From the NCBI GenBank assembly GCA_021396245.1, contig WNYE01000024.1:371959-435958 (forward strand): a DNA stretch of 64,000 bases. Direction: 5' to 3'. Position numbers and translations under genes: made by a program. Source of the stretch: Sporothrix humicola. Its lineage: Eukaryota > Ascomycota > Sordariomycetes > Ophiostomatales > Ophiostomataceae. This document shows positions 8,181 to 17,572 of the stretch, piece after piece. Under the pieces are notes generated by a model, which had not been told where the DNA came from, searched no databases, and worked only from the letters and a program-made list of their open reading frames with translations. Numbering within the stretch: position 1 is the first letter of the stretch; each line of letters starts with the position of its first letter.

Positions 8181-10151
8181 TCACTCCCTCCCTAGAGCCC
8201 TCTTGTAGGCTGACAAGGCTGTATCTCGTGCCTGCTTGTGATTAACAATGGGCTCAGGGTAGCCCGCTGCCCGCGCCTCTTCTTTGGCTCCACGTGCATA
8301 CGGTTCATGGATCGCCGTGTTGCTCTCAATTTTGCGCAGCTCCGGCACCCAATGACGAATGTACTCGCCCTCGGGGTCGAACCGCTCGCTCTGACGCGTT
8401 GGGTTGAACACACGAAAGTAGGGCTGCGGGTCCACGCCCACACTCGCCGAAAAGCCCCAGCCGCCTACATTGCTCGCCACATCGCCGTCCACCAGGTGCC
8501 GCATGAACCACTGCTCCCCAAGGCGCCAATCTAGGAGAAGATCTTTCGATAAGAACGAAGCCACCACCATGCGGCTTCGGTTATGCATCCAGCCTTGGTG
8601 CAGAAGCTGGCGCATCGCCGCGTCTACAAACGGATAGCCTGTGCGGCCAGCTTTCCAGGCCTCGAGCTTCGTATCGGCCTCCTCGCCCGTCGTCCACGCC
8701 AAGTCAGCATACTCCGGCTTGTACGGCTTGTTCATGGCAATGTGCGGCCACCCAACCATGACGTGCTTGTAGAAATCGCGCCACGCGACCTCGCTGACCC
8801 ACACCCTGAATCCGTCGCTGCCGCCGTTGAGAGAAGACGCATTGGCGCGGTCGCTAGCCGTTTGGACGACAGTGCGGGCACTAATTGCGCCTGTGGCCAG
8901 GTATGGGGAGATGGCGGAAGTGGCTTCGGCAGCCGGGACATCGCGGTCGCGGGAATAGGCTTCGAGGCGGGCATCACAGAACCGGCCAAGACGAGCCGTC
9001 GCTTCGTGCTCGCCGGCGGGCCACATCCCACGGAAGCGCTCGATCTCGTCGCCCTCCAGCCTCTTTCCTTCTGGTGCTTCGGGGATGGGACAGTCGAACA
9101 AATTGGCCGGAAGATTCTTTCGCACTTTGTCTGCCACTTTTTCGGGAACATCATCCACGTCGATAACGTCCTCGTGGTCGTGGATGTACTGCTTCCAGGC
9201 CCGGAACCAGGGCGTGTAGACTGCATATGTGCGCCCACTGCCACTGATAAGTTCACCAGGTGGGACGACGCACGAGTCGTGAACGACCGTGACGGACTTT
9301 CCCTCTGACGCGGCCAGTCTCAAAAGCTTCGTCTCCCGCCGCAGCTCGTCCGGCCCGTACTCCAAGTTGGCAACCAAGTGCCGCGAGCCCCACTCCTCCA
9401 TCTTGTCCAGGATCCGTCGAGGCACTTGGCGGCGGTCGTCGACCGTCTCGATCCATAGCGGAATGTTGAGCTTCGCTAGGTCCTTTTTGAGCACCTCGAG
9501 CGTCCTCAGCACGAGATCGACCCGCACGGGCGCCGTGTTGTGCGCCTCCCATCCTTGCGGGCTGACGACGTACAGACCGATCAGAGGCACATTGTTCTCC
9601 GCAGCCAATGTCGCCGCCTGCGAAAGTGCTCGATTGTCGTTGGTCCGCAAGTCCGACTTGAACCAGTGGACGACGGGGCTTTTGCCGCTTGAAGCACCGA
9701 CGCGGGCCATGTCGGAAGCCGTCTCTTCAATCGCCGCGTCCAGGGCCTGCATCGGTGTCGTCAATTCGCCGTTGGCATACGCCCGTGCGCGTGCTGTCGA
9801 CATTTCCGCCGGGTAGTACTGTCGGAGCACGACGCCATTCTGCTCGCCGGCCGCCGATCGAGGGTGGGGTTCCGTCAGGGGGTTGGTCGTGGATGACCCG
9901 TTGGTTGCTCTTGCCGGTTTTGTTGTTTTTGCTTTCTTGGAGCTGCCATTCTTGCCGTTTGCGTTTGCGCTCCCATTTCCACGTCGGGAAGGACCAACAG
10001 CCTCGTTGCTGCCGTTACTGCTGCTGGAGGCGCTGCTAGAAGCTCTGCGTTTAGGGCGAGGCATGCTGGGAAGTCTGGCGATTGGGACAATTGCAGAAGC
10101 GACGAAGAAAAGTTGAGGGCGGCGGTAAATATTTCGAAATAAAATTGACAT
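8181..10151 (-). CDS. phr1: DNA photolyase (CPD, class I)
   Basis: 656 aa, no intron. Repairs UV-induced cyclobutane pyrimidine dimers with blue light and FADH. The photolyase N-domain starts at VVHWFKSDLRTNDNRAL; the C-terminal FAD domain shows GYPFVDAAMRQL, GWMHNRSRM, LLLDWRLGEQWFM, DVASNVGGWGFSASVG and DPQPYFRVFNP, all family hallmarks. The end is close-packed and convergent with the dioxygenase gene, leaving only 63 bp. Two in-frame starts are plausible: Met1 gives a basic hydrophobic leader (MSILFRNIYRRPQLFF) like a mitochondrial presequence, and Met30 (10064) begins MPRPKRRASSS, a nuclear-localisation-like segment. Residues 30-125 are low complexity (Ser, Asn, Lys). Confidence 0.95.
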   Translation of the reverse strand: MSILFRNIYRRPQLFFVASAIVPIARLPSMPRPKRRASSSASSSSNGSNEAVGPSRRGNGSANANGKNGSSKKAKTTKPARATNGSSTTNPLTEPHPRSAAGEQNGVVLRQYYPAEMSTARARAYANGELTTPMQALDAAIEETASDMARVGASSGKSPVVHWFKSDLRTNDNRALSQAATLAAENNVPLIGLYVVSPQGWEAHNTAPVRVDLVLRTLEVLKKDLAKLNIPLWIETVDDRRQVPRRILDKMEEWGSRHLVANLEYGPDELRRETKLLRLAASEGKSVTVVHDSCVVPPGELISGSGRTYAVYTPWFRAWKQYIHDHEDVIDVDDVPEKVADKVRKNLPANLFDCPIPEAPEGKRLEGDEIERFRGMWPAGEHEATARLGRFCDARLEAYSRDRDVPAAEATSAISPYLATGAISARTVVQTASDRANASSLNGGSDGFRVWVSEVAWRDFYKHVMVGWPHIAMNKPYKPEYADLAWTTGEEADTKLEAWKAGRTGYPFVDAAMRQLLHQGWMHNRSRMVVASFLSKDLLLDWRLGEQWFMRHLVDGDVASNVGGWGFSASVGVDPQPYFRVFNPTRQSERFDPEGEYIRHWVPELRKIESNTAIHEPYARGAKEEARAAGYPEPIVNHKQARDTALSAYKRALGRE

Positions 10152-10250
10152 GGATGCAACGAGAAACAGAATGATTAAAAGGGAAAGTCCTGAGAGCGCC
10201 TGTCCTCAGGGAGGCTGAACGCGATTTCTTCTTTTTTTAAAGAGCTGCGC

Positions 10251-10324
10251 GATCGCGCCTGCCCTACAAGGTGTTGGTGATCGGGACGACGTCATGAGCC
10301 AACGGAGATCGATCAACCCAGATC
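10251..10324. promoter_or_regulatory. GATC cluster upstream of the photolyase
   Basis: Five GATC tetramers occur at 10251, 10279, 10307, 10311 and 10321, about 100-170 bp upstream of the photolyase start. One reads GATCGATC. GATC pairs (GATCGA-like) are the recognition core of the fungal White Collar light-responsive complex, and photolyase genes are classic light-induced targets. The same interval also serves the divergent gene at 10841. Binding is inferred, not shown. Confidence 0.45.
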
Positions 10325-10840
10325 GCACGCTAAACCATAGCGGGCTCTAGGCGCCTCCAGCAACGCCGGGGCTGAGTGTGGGGCCTACCAAAAAGACGTT
10401 GCAACTTCATTGAACACCGTTAAGACGACCAAGCAGAAGTAGAATTGTGAATGGCGGACTGCAGATGACAATATGATGTTTGGATACAGCTTTGGATGAA
10501 CTAGTTTGTGAATTGTAGCCAATAAATTGAGGTGTTGAAGCTCTAATGGTTGCTGTGACTGAACGTTGCGTCTGGCTTCAGTGTGGTGATGCCTGTCGTA
10601 ACTTCCTCTTTTGGCACCAACATGGCGCCTTCCACGCGTTGCTGTCTCACATGTGATTTGTTTACAATTTTGGGTCGACGAGTCAAATCTCTCCAGCTTC
10701 AATTTCTACATACATTTCTACCCTCACGACATCCAGGCGCACAGCATTCATCATCCGATTTGGATCGACATCATTACCACCCAACAGCACATTACGAACA
10801 AACAGCCTTACCCGAAGAATCAACACTATTCCTTCACACG

Positions 10841-13800
10841 ATGTCCTCTCAAAGTCAGAACAATAACGATTGGCCGACGCCCGGCTCTGCTCAAGGTCAG
10901 CCACCCAGGGGCCGACGCCACCGAGGCGGCCGAAACCGCGGGGGCTGGGTTACACTTGGCCACTCCACGAGACCTAGCCCTCCCTCTCAGCCAGACCAAG
11001 CCCAGCAGGCTCCTGCCCGGCCCGCTAATACCGCCCAGCCCGCTGATCCTCGCCGGCCACCATCGGCAATGAGCTGGTCGAGTCTCTTCAGAGGCGAGGG
11101 GTCGGGAGGATCTAACCAGAACAGAAGCAGCCAGAACAGGAGCAGCCTGAACAGGAGCAGCCAGAACAGAAGCAGCCAAAGCGGAGGCAGCGAGAACGGA
11201 GCCAGCCAGAACATGGCTATCACGAAGGGTGCCACCTAGAACGGGACGAGCCCGACCGTGACCACGCAGAATGGCAATGACCAGAAACAGAATGGTGGTG
11301 ACAAGAACGGCGGCGACAAGAACGGTGGTGACAAGAGCGGCGGTGACAAGGACGGCAAGGCCCACGGTAAGGCCAGCGGCCAGGGCGGCGGATCCAGCTG
11401 TGACCAAGAGGATGGTGCCAAGCTTCCCTCACCTGCCAGGCCTGGGAAACGACTCCCGCTCCCGATTTTTGGCGGCAGCCCGCTTTCTCGGTCCTGGGCT
11501 GACGAACTTGAAGGGTCGACTAGCTCAGAGTCCAGCTCAGGGTCCATCAAGCTTACACCATCTACAGACTCCGCAGATTCCGCAAACTCTGCACAGCCAG
11601 CACAGCCTGCCGAGAATGTCAATGGACAGAATGAAGACGACACAATTAACCATCCTGAGAACCATCCCGCCGAGAACGACTCCAGCTCGAGCAGTGAGAC
11701 TGTGAAAATCACCTTGCCCGGCAACCAAGATGAACACAGCCAGGCTTCCGAGAGTCCATTCCCGTGGAGACAAACTTTGTCCAAGTCAGACCCGTCCGAC
11801 GATCGTCCCAACTGGAATAGTCTGAGAAGATTCCCTCTGGGCAGGAACAATTCAACCACCGCCGTTATTCATGATGACAGCTCCGACCTCGAGGTCGATG
11901 GCAATATCGGGGTCGGCCACATCGGCGATCATGGCCACGACCATAAGCAAGTTCAACAACAGAATGGCCAAGAACAGAATGGCCAAGATCAGAATAGCAT
12001 CGACCAGAGCGACATCCCAGATCATGGACACGACGAGCCCAGCCACAACGGAGAGCCCAATGGCCAGAATGGACATGAGCCAGATGCTCACGACGGCCGG
12101 GACTACAATGGAGACGGTCCTCACACGGACCAGGGCCCATCAAGTGATCAACACACTAATAGCCATGTTAAGAGTGTCCAGACGGTGCCCCATCTTGATT
12201 GGAAGCTTTACGCCGAACAAGTCAACCACCAGCAGGTTCATCACCAAGATGCCAATGGTGGGAATGTCCAACAGGAGCAACGCCACGACTGCGCTGAAAA
12301 CGGCAACGCACAAATGAACCTCAGCCCAAATGGCCAGGTCCAACAACTACACGTGCAGAACGGACAGCCTCAGAACTACAATGGCAACGCCAATATGATC
12401 CCCATGCAGGACACTCCCGTGCAGCCTAGGCATATCCAAAACAGCCACAATATCCAAAGTAACGATGGGGCCAGGGACAGGTATGAGGCTGCAACCGCGT
12501 TGTGTCATATTGGCACAAGCTGCCAGCCTGATTTCAAGCCTCTGGTGAACCTACACGAGCATCGAGCAACCACAGATGCTCAAGTCAACATTGTCCTCGA
12601 TTACTACCAATCACGCCGTGACCCCACCGCCTACCCGGCCGAACTGGATTTGTCTGATCAACTTATCCCATATGAAATTCGAAAGAACGCCGCGCCAAAT
12701 TACAAGTGGTACATGGATCTCATTGACGACATGGAAGACTTTGTCCTCTTGGCAGAGCGGGCATACGAAACTCATGGGCCGAATCTTCTTTTCGAAAGAA
12801 ACTACGAACATTTAATACACAAGCTCGTATCAATGCTCCACCTCAAACAATACGCGGTCCTCGCCAAGCTCGAGCTCTTCTATGCTGTCGGCCAGTGCCT
12901 ACGATTCACCCACTGGCTTTCCCCTGAATACCGTATTCTTGATGGCCAAGATCTCCAAGATTCATATGATGCGTTAGACAAAGAAACAGTTGACGCATTA
13001 CACGAGGCATGCGCCATAGAAGGGAATCTTCAGGGTATCGTAGACAATCTTGCGGACAGCTACTATAATCGCGAGACACTGACGATTGGATGCAATTCCA
13101 GCGAGCACAATCACGGCGAGGTGAACGATCTGATTCAGCTGCAAATTGCAAACCGCAAGGCTGCAATGGAAAAGAGGCGCAAAGTTGTGGACAAAATCAT
13201 TCGGGACGGTGACTACCATCGCCAGCACATAATAAGAGATCCCGGCGGCACACATTCCCACCTTGTGTGGTGCAACATAAGTGGACTAGCATTCCATCCA
13301 TCGGTAACCCGCGCGACTTACTTTGTGAGCCCCAACATCGACGAACATCTAGCACGGCAAATTTTTGGCAAGAGGAAAGACTCAAGCGGACACATCTGCA
13401 ACCCAGAGAATGTGCTGATAGTCCACTGCGTCATTGCGGAACTCCTCGAGGAAGGTTCTCTGAGCATCGCCCCCATTGAAGGCAGGGTCGGCCAATTCAT
13501 GGTGGTGGTTTTGGAAAGCAAAGCTCGGGCGAAGTTGAGAGCTTGTGGTCTGGACAAATTCACCGAGACCATCAATGGGGCTCCGCTCGTTTTCCGGGCA
13601 CAAACACGGCTGGACCCCAAGTACGTTTACTTCAAATACGCCATTGACACTTTGAAAGCGAGGTGGAAGATAGGTCCTGGCTACATCTTCCCAAAGTCTG
13701 CCAAGGATCTGTGGATAAAGGAAGGCTTGCACGACGAGCTGGATGTCCTGGTATATCTGGCCCACCGCATCGGAAGCATGACTCTGCCTGATGCATGTGA

Positions 13801-14500
13801 GTTCTGGGGCGTTGCAGAAGACAGGGTGGGCAAGACCTGGGTGTCCCCGAACCCGAAGGTTCGGAATACAACAAATGAAATTTGGCTCGCCTTGATCACC
13901 GACAATTCACCTAAAATAGGCGGCGCTGCCTGGAAGGCTTGGAAAATCCAGAGAAGAAGACAGGACTGGATCGATCCTTACAAAGCGACTGATGAACAGG
14001 TCGCCCTCATTCGTAGCATGGCGAACTCTTCTCTGCAACATCGGACGACGGCGACTGCTTCTTCTGCGTCAATTGGCGACAAACCAACAAATGGCGATGA
14101 TAATGACGTCGGCACACTGACTGAAGGCAGTGCCAGTCCAACACATAAAAGCAGCAAGACCAAAACAGATCGCAAGGGCAAGGGCATATATCGGTCGCCG
14201 GGTAGCCGCAGCCCTGCCAGATCCGGTGGAAGCCCCTCGCCCTCGGCTCAGAGCGGCTCTGTTGAGCTGGACAACGGGACGAACGGCGGGACGCGCCCCG
14301 GCCAGTCAAGTCCAAAATTGCTGAGTCCCAGCAGGAGGACCAACGGCAGAAGATCGGTCTCTTTACCGCACAACGACAATCCCGTTGCGGAAAGTTCAAC
14401 GTCTGGAGGCGGATGGATGACGGTTGGGAGGCACAAAGGAGGTAAAAATAAAAATAAAGGCAGCAGGAAACCACCGTTCGACAAAAGACGGGGTGGTTAA
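10841..14500 (+). CDS. Asn/Gln/Gly-rich protein with internal in-frame TAG
   Basis: One frame stays open from ATG 10841 (MSSQSQNNNDWPTPG) to 14500 except for a TAG at 11237-11239, i.e. 132 codons, stop, then 1086 sense codons before the terminal stop. The first Met after the stop is at 11258. Composition is continuous across the stop: QNRSS and QN-rich before, QNGNDQKQNGG after. Layout: RGG/Arg-rich start (GRRHRGGRNRGGW), prion-like N/Q/G/D/H-rich region to about codon 540, a globular helical region (about 550-1050: CHIGTSCQPDFKPLV, HWLSPEYRILD, FWGVAEDRVGKTWV), then a Ser-rich, basic tail (GGWMTVGRHKGG). The tail echoes the N-terminal GGWVTLGHS. Family not recognised. Either a nonsense allele, a base error, readthrough, or translation from 11258. 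Confidence 0.6.
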
Positions 14501-15379
14501 CAATGCTATTTACTTTGGCTATTGGCATTATCACAGAAACATTACTAGAGGGAGACGTCAATATTGTAAGATGCAGTATTTTAGGCGGTGCAGTAGGCAC
14601 AACAGCGTCAAATGCAAATAAAATTAAAACACCACATTTGATTCCAAAGACCTGATCAGGGGCCATTTGTTGACAGGGGTAGCTAAACATCGAAGGCAGT
14701 AGAAGGACGAATAAGACAACAAAGAGATAAAAGCCAACGAAGGGTTGAAAGGCTGAATTGTGAAAAGTTGAATATTAATTATAGAACAAATAAACAAGAA
14801 TCAGACCATTTTTTTTTTAACAAAAAGGTTAATACTTAATGTTTTATTTAATTTTTCAAATGGCATTTTTCTTTCGCCCTCTATCATCCCCTTTTTATTT
14901 TCCGGTCATCTTGTTGTCTTAATTCGAGCATCCTGTTTGCACTGATTTGTCATAAGAAAAATCCACTTCTCAGAACTTTTGCCGACTTTGACGAAAAGAC
15001 CACCATAGTAGTAGGCCTTAAGTGCTCGTGTAAATGGATTGCTGACATGACCAAATATTCAAAGGTTGCAAAGATCGTCAGCAGCCTTGTGCCAGTCAGA
15101 TCTCGACTTTGTCTCCTCACACGTCGCAGAGAAATACCCCGGACTTTGAGATGATAAGATGCCCGCCCCAATTTGTATTCTTGGATCTTAGTTGGGCGTG
15201 TACATAAGCAGCAGTGATCTTCAGGATGGAATCACCGTAGGGCAGTTGGTGAGAACCTTGGCTCATGGATGTTCTCCAAAGCCCAGTCCAAGTGTATCAT
15301 AAAATCGTAGATATAAGAAACAGGGCCATAGCCAATCTACGAGACTACGTACTACGACAGACAGCAACACATTCACAAC
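14501..15379. other. Intergenic, nothing recognised
   Basis: 879 bp of mixed composition, AT-rich near 14755-14860 with a T9 run. No reading frame looks coding. It contains the terminator of the N-rich gene and the promoter of the monooxygenase. Confidence 0.4.
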
Positions 15380-17023
15380 ATGACTACTCCTCAGTTTGAT
15401 ACGATCGTCATTGGCGCCGGCCTCAGCGGCATTACGGCACTCTGGAAAGCCAAGCAGCTCGGGCACTCGGCCATCTGCCTCGAAGCCGGCAGCGACGTCG
15501 GCGGCGTCTGGTACTGGAACAAATATCCGGGAGCTAGGACGGACAGCGAAGGCAGCGCCTACAGCCTCAACTTTGCGCCCGAGCTCAAGGAGCTGTGGAA
15601 TTACAAGGAGAAGTACCCGGACCGGGAAGCCATCCAAAAGTACGCAGCCAGCATCGTCGACCATTTCGGGCTGCGCCAGCACATGCAGTTTGATGCCCGC
15701 GTCACAGCATGCCACTATGACAACGAGAAGAACATTTGGACAGTCACAACGAAAGACGGCCAGACAAAGACGGCGCGGTACGTGATTGCCGCGTCCGGGC
15801 CACTGTCAGTCGCCAAGGCCATCCCCTTTCCGGGCCTCGAGTCGTTCAAGGGCGAATGGCACCTGACGTCGCTTTGGCCCGCCAATAAAGAGCTGGCCGA
15901 TTTCCGTGGCAAGCGCGTCGCCATTATCGGCACGGGCGCATCGGGCGTCCAGCTGATTCCCAAAGTGGCCGCCGTGGCCAGCCAGCTCATCGTGGTGCAG
16001 CGCACGCCCAGCTATGTGATCCCCGCGCGCAACGCCACGTTTGACGACGACGAGGTAGCCGACCTGCGCTCGCGGTTCCACGAGACGTGGCAGGCAGCGC
16101 ACGGCAACGAGTTTGGCCTGCCAATGAAGCCGACGGGCTATACGCTAGACAAGATGAACGGCGACGAGCAGGCCATCCGCCAGGTCCTGGACAAGAGCTG
16201 GGAGGCAGGCGGGTTCCACGTGCCGTTTGAGAGCTTTGACGACGTATATTTGAACCCAGCCTCGAATGCGGTCGTGTCCGACTACCTGCGTAGCAAGATC
16301 CGCGCCATTGTCAACGATCCGGCCGTGGCCGAGAAGCTGGTACCCAAGTACCCGTTCCTGGCCAAGCGCCCTCCCTCGGGCCATGGTTTCTATGAGACGT
16401 TCAACCGGCCGAACGTTGAGTTGGTCGACATTTCCGGCGAGGGCGGCGGTGTCGATGTCACGGAGAACGGCGTGCGGGACGTCAAGACGGGTCAAGAGTA
16501 CGAGGTCGACGTGATCCTGCTTGCCCTCGGCTTCGATGCCGCAACGGGTGCTCTCTCGGCCATGGACGTCCGCGGTTCTAAAGGGGTTTCTCTCAAGGAA
16601 ACGTGGGGCGCCTCCAGCAAAGAGAGCCTCCAGACCTTTGCCGGCGCACTCGTCCCCGGCTTTCCCAACCTCTTCATGGTCTGCGGGCCTCACGTGCCCT
16701 TTGGCAACATGCCCGTTGTCATTGAAGACTCGGTCAAGTGGATCGGCCAGTGCTTGGGGTATATGGGTGCCAACAACTTCAACAAGATCGAGGCCAAGCG
16801 CGAGGCCGCCGCGGCCTACACGGCCGAGCTGCACTACGTGTTTGATGTGCAGCTGTGGGCGGCAGATGCCAAGCTGAACAACTCGTGGTTTTCCGGGTCC
16901 AACATTCCCGGAAAGGCTGGCAATGCTCTTTTTTATTTCGGCGGGCTCTCGGGCTGGCGCAAGTGGTTGGACAAGGAGACGGAGGGCGATGCGTGGCCGA
17001 GCATGATGTTTACACAGATGTAG
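15380..17023 (+). CDS. Flavin monooxygenase, Baeyer-Villiger-like
   Basis: 547 aa, single exon. FAD Rossmann motif GAGLSG (residues 12-17) followed by ...CLEAGSDVGGVWYWNKYPGARTD, typical of class B Baeyer-Villiger monooxygenases (NADPH-dependent conversion of ketones to esters or lactones). The NADPH Rossmann motif GTGASG follows the fingerprint region. The fingerprint is FxGxxxHxxxW in the family; here it reads FKGEWHLTSLWP (156-167), with the His one place early and Leu in the usual His position. Length is standard. No biosynthetic backbone gene is near, so the substrate cannot be guessed. No membrane segment. Confidence 0.85.
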   Translation: MTTPQFDTIVIGAGLSGITALWKAKQLGHSAICLEAGSDVGGVWYWNKYPGARTDSEGSAYSLNFAPELKELWNYKEKYPDREAIQKYAASIVDHFGLRQHMQFDARVTACHYDNEKNIWTVTTKDGQTKTARYVIAASGPLSVAKAIPFPGLESFKGEWHLTSLWPANKELADFRGKRVAIIGTGASGVQLIPKVAAVASQLIVVQRTPSYVIPARNATFDDDEVADLRSRFHETWQAAHGNEFGLPMKPTGYTLDKMNGDEQAIRQVLDKSWEAGGFHVPFESFDDVYLNPASNAVVSDYLRSKIRAIVNDPAVAEKLVPKYPFLAKRPPSGHGFYETFNRPNVELVDISGEGGGVDVTENGVRDVKTGQEYEVDVILLALGFDAATGALSAMDVRGSKGVSLKETWGASSKESLQTFAGALVPGFPNLFMVCGPHVPFGNMPVVIEDSVKWIGQCLGYMGANNFNKIEAKREAAAAYTAELHYVFDVQLWAADAKLNNSWFSGSNIPGKAGNALFYFGGLSGWRKWLDKETEGDAWPSMMFTQM

Positions 17024-17572
17024 TGGGAGTGGTGTCGAGGGAGTCTGTTTGAAGTATATCGTGGAATATTTGATGTAGCAATTCAATTGAATGAAGATTT
17101 ACCCAACCCATTTATCAGATTTGTCCCGGCAAGGAAGGAGGCTGGAGGGTAAGGGGAATAGGGGTGGTCAAGGAGTTGGCTGTCAACGGGAAGGAGCGAC
17201 GCACAAAGCGGCCGATGTTGGCAGCTAAAATGACCGTACGCGTCACCCTACGTAGTCCGCTCCACCACCATTTCAACGGCGGGCATCCACTCCCGTCCGC
17301 TAAAGTCACTAGCACCACACTGTTTTTAGAAGTCAACAAATCAAGACCACCAATTCCACCAAAACTAACCCCGAGTCTTGGAGACTCCAACGTCAACGCC
17401 GAATAGCCGTCTTGGGAGTGCGTGGCTGTCGAGCCAAGAATAGACTCGTTGATCGATGCCTCTTTTTTACTCGAGAGAAGCAATCTCTTAAAATGAAAAG
17501 GGCCATGTCTTTCGAGATGGCATCATCTCTTGACTATTTTGTGCCATTGCAGCCGCCATACATTTTGACGAC
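17024..17572. other. Intergenic, nothing recognised
   Basis: 549 bp between two plus-strand genes; no coding signal or repeat noticed. Confidence 0.4.

Noticed and set aside
11229..11270. Short intron removing the TAG in the N/Q-rich gene
   Set aside because: The only nearby GT...AG pair is about 41 nt, has a poor donor, and joins the exons out of frame to an early stop.
16145..17086. 313-codon minus-strand frame
   Set aside because: Antisense of the monooxygenase gene; no motif.
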